DNA from: Lachnospiraceae bacterium GAM79
GTDB taxonomy: Bacteria > Bacillota > Clostridia > Lachnospirales > Lachnospiraceae
Assembly (NCBI GenBank): GCA_020735665.1
Contig: CP085928.1
Coordinates: 1,254,001-1,318,000, forward strand
Length of the DNA stretch: 64,000 nucleotides
Direction of reading: 5' to 3'
Below the pieces are notes generated by a model that saw only the letters and a list, made by a program, of their open reading frames with translations, was not told the origin of the DNA and ran no database searches. A program made the position numbers and the translations under genes. Positions 19,672 to 27,648 of this stretch are shown piece after piece (positions within the stretch are counted from its first letter, which is position 1; each line of letters starts with the position of its first letter).

Positions 19672-20316
19672 TTATCGCATGCCCTTCGCTCTCAGCTCAT
19701 CTTCCTTCGCATAACGATCCAGAATCTTATTTGCCTTTCGGTCATCGATCATGTACTTATTGCTGATTGCCTGTTTGATGATCTCATCCAGTGCCAGTTC
19801 CCTTAAATAAGTATCCTTGATATTAATGGATGCAATCTCCCGGTATGCTCCCATCTTTCTGGTCAGGGTTCCGTACTCATAAGGAATCAGCTTCTCGATC
19901 ATATTACGGATCTCCTTTGCTACATTTGAACTGTAGCCTCCTGTTGTGACCCCTATCACCAAGTCTTCACGCATAACAATTCCGGGGAACAAGAAGCTGC
20001 TGACATCCTTGTTATCTGCTACATTGACCGGAATATTATGTTCGTTACAATACTTTCCGATCTTAGCATTTACATCATCCCTCTTAGTTGCTGCAATTAC
20101 CATATCTGCCGTATCAAGCGCATCTAATGTCATATTCGACTCATGTACACTGATTCCCTGTACTGCCTTGATCTCATCGCAGATTCTCGGTGCGATAACT
20201 GCGATCTTACAGTCAAACTTTATCAGAGAGTTAATCTTTCGAAGTGCGGTCTTTCCTCCGCCAAGTACGATTACTTTTTTGTTTTCCAGATTGATAAACA
20301 TTGGAAAATATGCCAT
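19672..20316 (-). CDS. Precorrin-2 dehydrogenase / sirohydrochlorin ferrochelatase
   Basis: A 214-residue Met8/CysG-N-type protein of siroheme synthesis. The Rossmann motif KKVIVLGGGKTALRKINSL, the ADMVIAATKRDDVNAKIGKYCNEHNIPVNVAD region and FLFPGIVMREDLVIGVTTGGYS are diagnostic. It is alone here, without hemA or cobA neighbours; the methyltransferase step must be encoded elsewhere. AGGAGGT precedes the ATG. It is transcribed divergently from the SleC-like gene. Confidence 0.88.
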   Translation of the reverse strand: MAYFPMFINLENKKVIVLGGGKTALRKINSLIKFDCKIAVIAPRICDEIKAVQGISVHESNMTLDALDTADMVIAATKRDDVNAKIGKYCNEHNIPVNVADNKDVSSFLFPGIVMREDLVIGVTTGGYSSNVAKEIRNMIEKLIPYEYGTLTRKMGAYREIASINIKDTYLRELALDEIIKQAISNKYMIDDRKANKILDRYAKEDELRAKGMR

Positions 20317-20523
20317 AGTGAAACCTCCTGTCGCTTCTTTTCTTTTATATTACTTTTCAATAAATTCTTTTTTCATATACCTCATCATTATATACCATGC
20401 ATAACATACCTTTCTGTAAACAACTGATTATGTTTTTCCTGTTTCAGCATTGATAAAGTATTATTGGCATGAAATGCAACTTTGCTTCATATAATAAACA
20501 GATTATAATTCAGGATTACTAAA

Positions 20524-21765
20524 ATGGCAAATGGAAACAATAACGGAACATTAAAAATCAGGATCATCTCGGAACAGACTGCATATCCGGTAACCGATGC
20601 GGTCGTTTCTGTCGCATCAACCGGAACTCCGGATGAAGTAATAGAGGAACTGCAAACAGACAGTGACGGTATCATCGACGGCATCACCCTTGAAACTCCT
20701 CCACTGGAATACAGCATGGAACCATCTGACAACCAGCCATATTCCGAATACAATCTGAAAATCAATGCACCCGGATTTGAACCACGTATTATCTCCGGTG
20801 TACAGATGTTTACTGAACAAAAGGGCATTCAGGCAGTTAAGCTGCGTGTTTCTGATACTGACCAATCGAGCTATAACCCAACGGTGATCGGTGCTCATAC
20901 CCTCTGGGAAGAATATCCGCCAAAGATTGCTGAGGATGAAATTAAAACAGTTGCAGAGACAGGCGAGATCGTCTTGAGCCGTGTCGTGATTCCTGAAACC
21001 ATCGTGGTTCATGATGGAGCACCTTCTGACCCAACTGCAATCGACTACTATGTACCTTACAAAGACTACATAAAGAATGTTGCATCAAATGAAATCTACT
21101 CCACGTGGCCGGATGCTTCTCTGCGAGCCAATATTCTTGCAATTATGTCCTTCACATTAAACCGTGTCTATACAGAATGGTATCGAGGAAAGGGATACGA
21201 TTTTACGATCACATCTTCAACCGCTTACGATCAGAAATGGATCTATAACAAGACTATATATAAAAATATCTCCCGTATCGTTGATGAACAATTTGCCAAT
21301 TATCTGTCAAGGCCGGGTGTCACACAACCGATCTTTACACAATATTGTGACGGGAAACGTGTCACCTGTCCAAACTGGATGACCCAATGGGGTTCCAAGC
21401 ATCTTGCCGATCAGGGACTGTCTGCGATAGAGATCTTACGCTACTACTATGGCGATTCCATTTATATCAACTCTGCCGAAACCATTGCCGGTATTCCATC
21501 CTCTTATCCGGGATATGATCTGTCAATCGGCGCAACCGGTGACAAGGTTCGTCAGCTTCAGGAGCAGTTAAATCGTATCGCACAGAATTATCCGTCCATA
21601 CCAACTGTCGCCGCCGATGGCATCTATGGACCTGCCACAGCCGATGCCGTCAGACGCTTTCAGCAGATCTTCGACCTGCCCGTTACCGGCATCACCGACT
21701 ACTCCACCTGGTACAAAGTCTCCCAAATCTACGTTGGCGTCACCAAGATAGCCGAGAATATCTGA
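20524..21765 (+). CDS. SleC-like spore cortex-lytic / SpoIID-type protein with peptidoglycan-binding domain
   Basis: A 413-residue protein without a classical signal peptide. Residues 1-120 form a beta-rich N-terminal part (DAVVSVASTGTPDEVIEELQTD, then NAPGFEPRIISGVQMF). The centre (about 160-320) resembles SpoIID, with VPYKDYIKNVASNEIYSTWPDASLRANILAIMSFTLNR. The C-terminus (about 335-405) is a PG_binding_1 domain (LSIGATGDKVRQLQEQLNRI, DGIYGPATADAVRRFQQ). This order and length match SleC, the cortex hydrolase of clostridial spores. AGGA lies eight bases before the ATG. Whether the N-terminal part is removed by a Csp protease is unknown. Confidence 0.7.
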   Translation: MANGNNNGTLKIRIISEQTAYPVTDAVVSVASTGTPDEVIEELQTDSDGIIDGITLETPPLEYSMEPSDNQPYSEYNLKINAPGFEPRIISGVQMFTEQKGIQAVKLRVSDTDQSSYNPTVIGAHTLWEEYPPKIAEDEIKTVAETGEIVLSRVVIPETIVVHDGAPSDPTAIDYYVPYKDYIKNVASNEIYSTWPDASLRANILAIMSFTLNRVYTEWYRGKGYDFTITSSTAYDQKWIYNKTIYKNISRIVDEQFANYLSRPGVTQPIFTQYCDGKRVTCPNWMTQWGSKHLADQGLSAIEILRYYYGDSIYINSAETIAGIPSSYPGYDLSIGATGDKVRQLQEQLNRIAQNYPSIPTVAADGIYGPATADAVRRFQQIFDLPVTGITDYSTWYKVSQIYVGVTKIAENI

Positions 21766-21776
21766 TCACCGAACGA

Positions 21777-21919
21777 CAGAGAACCCTGCATACCCTTTAT
21801 TCCGCAGAACACTCGCGTTCTATTTTTCACGTAACGGTACTAAACTCCTCACCTTCGGTGACTCGTTAAGAACCGACGTGAAAAAAGGTCTGCTCCATAA
21901 AGGTATGCAGGGTTCCCTG
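21777..21919 (-). repeat. Nested inverted-repeat element A
   Basis: Arms at 21777-21800 and 21897-21919 (outer sequence CAGAGAACCCTGCATACC) pair with one mismatch and one bulge. Read on the minus strand, the core (21896-21795) contains ACGTCGGTTCTTAACGA, a small hairpin TCACC-GAA-GGTGA, then AGTTTAGTACCGTTACGTGA, a second hairpin AGAACGCGAGTGTTCT and GCGGAATAAAG. The same core occurs in element D on the plus strand and, diverged, in element B. It begins 12 bases after the SleC-like stop codon. No U-tract follows on either strand. Confidence 0.85.
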
Positions 21920-21968
21920 TCTGTCTATGATAAGATATAGTCTACTTCGATACTTGATTCCACTGACA

Positions 21969-22310
21969 GATCAAAAGTGCGTTGTTGCTTTTATATCATG
22001 GTATCTTGTTTTCATATCGTAAAAGATCGTATCTGGTTGTTCAGCAATCACTTTACCTTATAATTTAAAATGAGAACTGATATTACTATTATGAAGCAAG
22101 CCTGCCTGAGCGTTGGTACTTAGGCTGCGTCTTTTGCAGCCTTATGTACCACTACGTCGAAGGTAGAGCGGAAGCGTCTTGCGGAATAATATGTAATATC
22201 AGTTCTCATTTAATTGTCAACGCATCCCTCTTGCTGAACAACCAGATACGATCTTACATTACTGATCAAAGCAAGCTACTATCATATAAAGCAACAACGC
22301 ACTTTTGATC
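21969..22310 (+). repeat. Nested inverted-repeat element B, 342 bases
   Basis: Three pairs of arms are nested: 21969-21996 with 22284-22310 (27 of 28 bases), 22019-22047 with 22231-22257 (27 bases plus a two-base bulge) and 22068-22086 with 22193-22211 (19 bases, perfect). The apical core (22097-22190) resembles elements A and D: GGTACTTA, a hairpin AGGCTGC/GCAGCCT, TGTACCACTACGT, AGAGCGGAAGCGTCTT and GCGGAATAAT. It ends eight bases before the stop codon of the convergent PH-domain gene. No open frame of note is inside. Confidence 0.9.
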
Positions 22311-22317
22311 GTCCCTC

Positions 22318-22719
22318 TTAATATGTATCGTGGTCGTCGTATTCGTTGTAGTCGTCGAGTTCATCGCGTTCATGATCCATGAACTCACGGCTGGAAACCT
22401 TCTTTTTGGTACGTTCATCTTCTACCATATTTGATAACATTTCCTTGACCTCTCTGGACTTCTTGATGTTCTTGATCTCGAAATCTCCCATTGTCTTATC
22501 TGCAGAACAGCATTTGATCGTTCCAAGTCCGCACATTCTCTGCCATAATTTGCGTTCCAATGAAACATCCATGATGCGATAAAGTCGTACTTCATCTTCT
22601 TTCACACTGAAGAACCCCGTACTGATAAATAACCGATCCTCTGATAATCTGTACTTTGTAAATGTCCATGGTAATCCGAAAAATATACGTTTGCGATCCT
22701 TCCATATAATCTCTGCCAT
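22318..22719 (-). CDS. Bacterial PH-domain (bPH2-like) protein
   Basis: I start at 22719 (133 residues, MAEIIWKDRKRIFFG) because GGGAGG precedes this ATG; the frame is open to 22764. The N-terminal 90 residues resemble bPH2/YdbS-like PH domains: GLPWTFTKYRLSEDRLFISTGFFSVKEDEVRLYRIMDVSLER, GLGTIKCCSADKTMGDFEIKNI. The C-terminal 40 residues are charged and end in an Asp/Tyr-rich tail. There is no membrane segment. Role unknown. Confidence 0.75.
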   Translation of the reverse strand: MAEIIWKDRKRIFFGLPWTFTKYRLSEDRLFISTGFFSVKEDEVRLYRIMDVSLERKLWQRMCGLGTIKCCSADKTMGDFEIKNIKKSREVKEMLSNMVEDERTKKKVSSREFMDHERDELDDYNEYDDHDTY

Positions 22720-22906
22720 TTCAAAACCTCCCATATTTTTATAAATATGTAAAAATACTAACACACCTCCCGCTAAAGTTCAACAAATGGATTTTATCAT
22801 CCGGCTGTTTTCAGATTTCCGATTGCAACCTTTCCTCTTTTCCTGTAAACTAAAAGCATCATTTTATCGCGATCCGTTGTTTATGGCAGGGAGGTAAGAG
22901 CTGCAT

Positions 22907-23392
22907 ATGCTTAATATAGAAATTACTGAAACAAAAAACTTCGTTAAAAAGCTTTTGATGGAACCGGTCTTTGACACATTTTTGCTGGTGGAAGCCTATG
23001 TCCGTTCCGACGTTTCTTATACGATCGACGGCAGACTGAATCCATCTTTTTTTGATACGGAAGAACTGGAAGAAATGACCTCAAAGACTTATACGACATG
23101 GGGGGCTGTCAGACATCATATCTTCAATGTCATCAAGGGCAATAAACTCCCATTAAACTTCAAGATCGTGCTGATCTTATCGGACGCGAACATTAACCGG
23201 ATCATTGAACAGAACCATCTGAATCTCACGACATCCGACATTGCAAATCTGTCTTTAAACATCTACTTTGACGGAGAAAAGATCTCACTTACAACGATGG
23301 CATCCATGAACATTTTCTCCATGGATAAAACACTTGCAAACATCTGGGATGCAAATGTATCTGCTTTTTTTAAACAGAATCAGATCTTTTAA
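22907..23392 (+). CDS. Conserved hypothetical protein (possibly DUF5721)
   Basis: A 161-residue soluble protein beginning MLNIEITETKNFVKKLLMEP. It contains FDTFLLVEAYVRSDVSYTIDG and a C-terminal half with GNKLPLNFKIVLIL, reminiscent from memory of a Lachnospiraceae-restricted family (DUF5721); not verified. GGGAGG lies 12 bases before the ATG. No catalytic motif is visible. It precedes htpG on the same strand but is separated by 243 bases holding a CIRCE operator and a promoter. Confidence 0.7.
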   Translation: MLNIEITETKNFVKKLLMEPVFDTFLLVEAYVRSDVSYTIDGRLNPSFFDTEELEEMTSKTYTTWGAVRHHIFNVIKGNKLPLNFKIVLILSDANINRIIEQNHLNLTTSDIANLSLNIYFDGEKISLTTMASMNIFSMDKTLANIWDANVSAFFKQNQIF

Positions 23393-23444
23393 CCACCTGT
23401 TACAGCATTCATTTCTAAATAAACCATAAAATATTTGTGAATTA

Positions 23445-23471
23445 TTAGCACTCAACGTATTTGAGTGCTAA
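23445..23471 (+). promoter_or_regulatory. CIRCE operator (HrcA-binding site) upstream of htpG
   Basis: TTAGCACTC, nine bases, GAGTGCTAA: a perfect 9-9-9 CIRCE element, the binding site of the heat-shock repressor HrcA. It sits seven bases upstream of the -35 box of the promoter at 23479-23507 rather than at the usual position over or downstream of the start site. Confidence 0.92.
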
Positions 23472-23478
23472 TTTTGTC

Positions 23479-23507
23479 TTGACTTCTATTTTTTTCTGAT
23501 TTATGAT
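23479..23507 (+). promoter_or_regulatory. Sigma-A promoter of htpG
   Basis: TTGACT (23479-23484) and TATGAT (23502-23507) are separated by 17 bases. The expected start near 23514 gives a leader of about 120 bases before htpG. Confidence 0.75.
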
Positions 23508-23635
23508 ATCTGTTAGTGATAACACAGAACAGATAGGGCAGATATTTCTCTCATTACACATATATATATTTGCGTATTCCGATTTGTTCTGACAACTGGA
23601 ATAATATAGAATTTATATAAGGAGATGCATTTTTT

Positions 23636-25573
23636 ATGAAAAAAGGAAGTTTATCAATTAACAGCGAAAACATTTTCCCTGTCATCAAGAAATGGCTGTA
23701 TTCCGACCATGATATCTTTGTCAGGGAATTAATCTCAAACGGCTGTGATGCTGTAACAAAATTAAAGAAATTATCTCTGATGGGCGAATTTGACGAACCG
23801 GACGAGCCTTATCGTATCGATGTGATCGCAAGCCCGGACAACAAGACCTTACAGTTTATTGATAATGGTATCGGTATGACTGCTGAAGAAGTCGAAAAGT
23901 ATATTAATCAGATTGCATTTTCCGGTGCTGCTGCTTTCCTTGAGCAGTACAAGGACAAGGCAACAGAGGAACAGATCATCGGTCATTTCGGACTCGGTTT
24001 CTACTCCGCATTCATGGTTGCCGATAAGGTAACGATCGAATCCCTTTCCTACAAACAGGACGCAGAACCTGTATATTGGGAATGTGAGAACGGAACGGAC
24101 TTCTCCATGGATAAAGGCGACAAAGAAACCAGAGGTACTGTTATCACCCTGTATCTGAATGAAGACAGCTATGAATTTGCAAATGAATACCGTATCAAAG
24201 AAGTAATCGACAAATACTGCTCTTTCATGCCTGTAGAGATCTACTTTACAAATGCAGATGCCCCTGCAAAAGATGTAGAAGAAAAGGCAACCAAAGCTGA
24301 AGCATCAGAAGAAGCTACTGCTGAAACCGATAAAACAAAGGATGCTGCCGAAAAGAAAGAAAAAGAAGCACCAAAGCCTTTAAATACCACAACACCTCTC
24401 TGGACCAAGCATCCAAATGACTGTACAGACGATGAATACAAAGACTTCTATCATAAAGTATTCCATGATTACAAAGATCCATTGTTCTGGATCCACCTGA
24501 ATATGGACTATCCATTTAACCTGAAAGGAATCCTGTACTTCCCTAAGATCAATACCCAGTATGATAATCTGGAAGGAACGATCAAGTTGTATAACAACCA
24601 GGTATTCGTAGCTGATAATATCAAAGAAGTTATCCCTGAATTCCTGATGCTGTTAAAAGGTACCATCGACTGTCCGGATCTTCCACTGAACGTATCCAGA
24701 AGTGCTCTGCAGAATGATGGATTTGTTAAGAAGATCTCCGATTACATCACAAAGAAGGTAGCCGATAAATTATCCGGTATGTATAAGGTTCACAGAGAAG
24801 ATTATGAGAAATATTGGGATGACATCAACCCATTTATCAAATTCGGCTGCTTAAAGGATGAGAAATTCTTAGAGAAGATGAAAGACTTCTGTATCTACAA
24901 GAATCTGGAAGGCAAATACCTGACTCTGCCGGAATATCTGGAAGCCGGAAAAGAAAAATACGAAAACAAAGTCTTCTATGTTACGGATGAAGTTGCTCAG
25001 TCACAGTACATTAACATGTTCAAAGAGGAAGGCATGGATGCCCTGATCATGACACAGACGATTGACAGCCCATTTATCACGCTTCTGGAACAGAAAAATG
25101 AAAATGTACATTTCTACAGAATCGATGCAGATCTGTCCGATAATTTTGTAGATGAAGCATTATCCGAGGACACCGCAAAGGAATATACGGATAATCTCAC
25201 TGAGACTTTCAAGAAGGCATTGGGCGTAGAAAACATCGCGATCAAGGTCGAAGCATTAAAGAATGAGAACCTGTCTTCTATGCTGACTCTGTCTGAAGAA
25301 TCCAGACGTATGCAGGAAATGATGAAGATGTATGGTATGGCCGGCATGGGCATGGATCCATCTATGTTTGGCGGCAAAGGCGAAACACTGGTATTAAATG
25401 CCAACAATAATCTGGTCAAATATGTCCTTGACAACCCGGATGGCGAGAACACTCCTACCATCTGCTGTCAGTTATATGACTTGGCAGTCCTTGCAAACCG
25501 TCCATTATCTGCCGATGCCATGACCAAGTTCGTCGCAAGAAGCAACGAGATCTTAAGTATTCTGGCAAAATAA
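23636..25573 (+). CDS. htpG: Hsp90-family chaperone HtpG with charged linker
   Basis: A 645-residue Hsp90. The ATPase domain shows RELISNGCDAV (Glu31, Asn35), DNGIGMT, the lid region SGAAAFLEQ and GHFGLGFYSAF. Residues about 208-247 form a Lys/Glu/Ala-rich linker (DVEEKATKAEASEEATAE and on), longer than in E. coli HtpG and similar in position to the eukaryotic charged linker. The middle domain holds LYFPKINTQ and LPLNVSRSALQ. There is no MEEVD tail. AAGGAGATG precedes the ATG. The upstream CIRCE points to HrcA control. Confidence 0.95.
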   Translation: MKKGSLSINSENIFPVIKKWLYSDHDIFVRELISNGCDAVTKLKKLSLMGEFDEPDEPYRIDVIASPDNKTLQFIDNGIGMTAEEVEKYINQIAFSGAAAFLEQYKDKATEEQIIGHFGLGFYSAFMVADKVTIESLSYKQDAEPVYWECENGTDFSMDKGDKETRGTVITLYLNEDSYEFANEYRIKEVIDKYCSFMPVEIYFTNADAPAKDVEEKATKAEASEEATAETDKTKDAAEKKEKEAPKPLNTTTPLWTKHPNDCTDDEYKDFYHKVFHDYKDPLFWIHLNMDYPFNLKGILYFPKINTQYDNLEGTIKLYNNQVFVADNIKEVIPEFLMLLKGTIDCPDLPLNVSRSALQNDGFVKKISDYITKKVADKLSGMYKVHREDYEKYWDDINPFIKFGCLKDEKFLEKMKDFCIYKNLEGKYLTLPEYLEAGKEKYENKVFYVTDEVAQSQYINMFKEEGMDALIMTQTIDSPFITLLEQKNENVHFYRIDADLSDNFVDEALSEDTAKEYTDNLTETFKKALGVENIAIKVEALKNENLSSMLTLSEESRRMQEMMKMYGMAGMGMDPSMFGGKGETLVLNANNNLVKYVLDNPDGENTPTICCQLYDLAVLANRPLSADAMTKFVARSNEILSILAK

Positions 25574-25594
25574 AACCTTGTAATTAAAATATAT

Positions 25595-25825
25595 AACACG
25601 GGGATTGCCCCTATACAGACCATAAGCCCCATTATAATATGACATTTAGTGAAGGTTTCGTCGTGAAATGCATATTGCCAGTAAATACGAGCGCTTGTCT
25701 GAGCCAACGTTTAGTTGGCGAGTTAGCGCAGGAGTATTTACGAATCAGGCATATGCATTGAACAGAAACCGTAACGAGTCATTTATAATGGGGCTTATCG
25801 TCTGTATAGGGGCAATCCCTGTGTT
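25595..25825. repeat. Nested inverted-repeat element C
   Basis: Outer arms 25595-25637 and 25783-25825 are 43 bases long with two mismatches (for example GATTGCCCCTATACAGAC). Inside are further paired segments: GGTTTC/GAAACC, AATGCATAT/ATATGCATT, GTAAATAC/GTATTTAC, GCGC/GCGC and an apical hairpin GCCAACGTTTAGTTGGC. The apical part (CTTGTCTGAGCC, then GCGAGTTAGCGC) is not clearly the A/B/D core. It fills the gap between the convergent htpG and map genes. Confidence 0.88.
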
Positions 25826-25846
25826 TTGTATAATTATATGAAAGTA

Positions 25847-26716
25847 TTATTTGGCCAAAATCTCAATTCCGTGCTCGGTCATAAGAAGGGTGTATTCCCA
25901 CTGGGCAGATGGCTTGCCATCATCTGTACGGATCGTCCAGCCATCATCAGCATCCTGCCATACGTCAGGCACACCAAGATTGATCATCGGCTCGATCGTA
26001 AATGTCATGCTTGGAGCAATCACATAATCCTTGCCCGGCTGTCCGATATGGCTGACATACGGATCTTCATGGATATCAAGTCCCACACCATGTCCGCCGA
26101 TCTCACGGACAACAGAATAGCCCTGCTCTTTGGCAAATGTATTGATCGCATATCCGATATCACCGATCGTTGAATATGGCTTACATACTTCTACTCCAAG
26201 ATCCAGTGCTTTCTTGGTATCCTCTACCAGCTTCTTCCAGACCGGATCAACATCTCCGATCATGAACATACGGGATGAATCGCCAAAATATCCATTATAT
26301 TTCGTTGTACAGTCAATGTTGACAATATCTCCATTTTTCAAGATTGTTTTCTCATCCGGTATACCATGACAGACAACATCGTTGATCGATATACAGACAC
26401 TCTTCGGATATCCTTCATATCCAAGGCAGGCAGGTATTGCATTAATTGATTTCGTATATTCATAGATTCTTCGATCAAGCTCACCTGTAGATACTCCTTC
26501 TTTTACAAATGGAGTGATGAAATCAAGCACCTCTGTATTTACCTTGGATGCCACGCGGATTCCTTCGATCTGTTCCGGTGAACGCATCATTCTTCTCGTC
26601 GGGATCTTATATCCCTTTAGCTTCATTTCTTCCAGTTTGCTGTCGATGTTCAAATGGCAGGATTTGTATTTCTTTCCACTTCCGCACCAGCAGATATCAT
26701 TTCTTCCTAGTTTCAT
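25847..26716 (-). CDS. map: Methionine aminopeptidase, type I, with SEC-C motif
   Basis: A 289-residue enzyme removing the initiator methionine. Residues 1-21 are a SEC-C zinc motif (RNDICWCGSGKKYKSCH; Cys9, Cys11, Cys20, His21), which in this class of MetAP is thought to help ribosome docking. The pita-bread catalytic domain shows NIDCTTKYNGYFGDSSRMF (two metal Asp), GHGVGLDIHEDP (His), FTIEPM and QWEYTLLMTEHG (Glu ligands). It is followed by element C and lies 17 bases downstream of pyrE. Confidence 0.95.
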   Translation of the reverse strand: MKLGRNDICWCGSGKKYKSCHLNIDSKLEEMKLKGYKIPTRRMMRSPEQIEGIRVASKVNTEVLDFITPFVKEGVSTGELDRRIYEYTKSINAIPACLGYEGYPKSVCISINDVVCHGIPDEKTILKNGDIVNIDCTTKYNGYFGDSSRMFMIGDVDPVWKKLVEDTKKALDLGVEVCKPYSTIGDIGYAINTFAKEQGYSVVREIGGHGVGLDIHEDPYVSHIGQPGKDYVIAPSMTFTIEPMINLGVPDVWQDADDGWTIRTDDGKPSAQWEYTLLMTEHGIEILAK

Positions 26717-26733
26717 TTTTCTACCAACCGTTT

Positions 26734-27408
26734 CTACTTTACGCCATAAATGTCATAATAAGCATCGATCGCAGCCTTTAACTTATCATCGATTATGACT
26801 TTTCCCTTATATTCTTTATTATATAAATGCTCTACAACCTCTGCCATTGTAACAATAGCAGTTGTCTGGATACCATATTCTTCCTGAATCTCTGTCAGTG
26901 CACTCTTCTTGCCCTGTCCACGCTCCATACGGTCAACAGAAACAACGAGTCCCATAACATCTACATCTCCCTGTGCCTTAATGATCGGCATAGTCTCCTG
27001 GATTGATGTTCCGGCTGTTGTTACATCTTCAATGATAACAACCTTATCACCATCTGAGATCGGGCTTCCGAGTAAGATCCCCTTATCTCCGTGATCCTTG
27101 ATCTCTTTTCTGTTTGAGCAATATTTGATGTCTTCATCATACATTTCTGCAATTGACATGGTAGTTGCTACTGAAAGCGGAATTCCCTTGTATGCAGGTC
27201 CAAACAATACATCAAAATCAAGACCAAACGCACTGTTGATTGCTTCCGCATAGAACTCACCCAGTCTCTTTAACTGTGCCCCTGTTCTGTAAAATCCGGT
27301 ATTTACAAAGAAAGGTGTTTTTCTTCCACTCTTTGTTGTAAAATCTCCAAATTTTAATACATTACAATCGATCATAAATTCAATGAATTCCTGTTTGTAC
27401 TGTTCCAT
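26734..27408 (-). CDS. pyrE: Orotate phosphoribosyltransferase
   Basis: Makes OMP from orotate and PRPP. I start at 27408 (224 residues, MEQYKQEFIEFMIDCN) since the upstream 31 codons to 27501 do not resemble the family and overlap the promoter. TTKSGRKTPFFVNTGFYRTG, GPAYKGIPLSVATTM and the PRPP motif VVIIEDVTTAGTSIQET are diagnostic. AAGGAGG lies about 12 bases upstream. pyrE is apart from the pyrD-K-F cluster at 34-37 kb. Confidence 0.94.
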   Translation of the reverse strand: MEQYKQEFIEFMIDCNVLKFGDFTTKSGRKTPFFVNTGFYRTGAQLKRLGEFYAEAINSAFGLDFDVLFGPAYKGIPLSVATTMSIAEMYDEDIKYCSNRKEIKDHGDKGILLGSPISDGDKVVIIEDVTTAGTSIQETMPIIKAQGDVDVMGLVVSVDRMERGQGKKSALTEIQEEYGIQTTAIVTMAEVVEHLYNKEYKGKVIIDDKLKAAIDAYYDIYGVK

Positions 27409-27472
27409 TTTTCTTTCATTCCTCCTTGATTTCAGACCATTTATGTACCCTTTAGTTAGGCATTTCGAACTC

Positions 27473-27501
27473 ATTCTAGCACAAATGGTTTCGAAACACA
27501 A
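27473..27501 (-). promoter_or_regulatory. Promoter of pyrE with direct repeats
   Basis: On the minus strand TTGTGT (27501-27496), 17 bases, then an extended -10 TGC-TAGAAT (27478-27473). Two identical 11-bp direct repeats (CACAAATGGTT on the plus strand at 27480-27490 and 27497-27507) cover the spacer and -35, so the site could be an operator. Confidence 0.6.
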
Positions 27502-27648
27502 ATGGTTAATTTTTTCTGTTCCATTTTGTATCTAATTGTTGTACAATAGCCAAAGGTCTATATTTTTCGACATACCTTTAGAACAATTCCGTCCTATATT
27601 ACCATATTTACGAAAAAATATATACATTAGAAAGGAAATTTTATCAAT

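Noticed and set aside
21777-22310. MITE or insertion sequence
   Set aside because: The terminal arms differ completely between copies and no target-site duplication is clear; the conserved part is the core.
24241-24515. Minus-strand frames inside htpG
   Set aside because: They are antisense to the charged-linker repeats and have no start signals.
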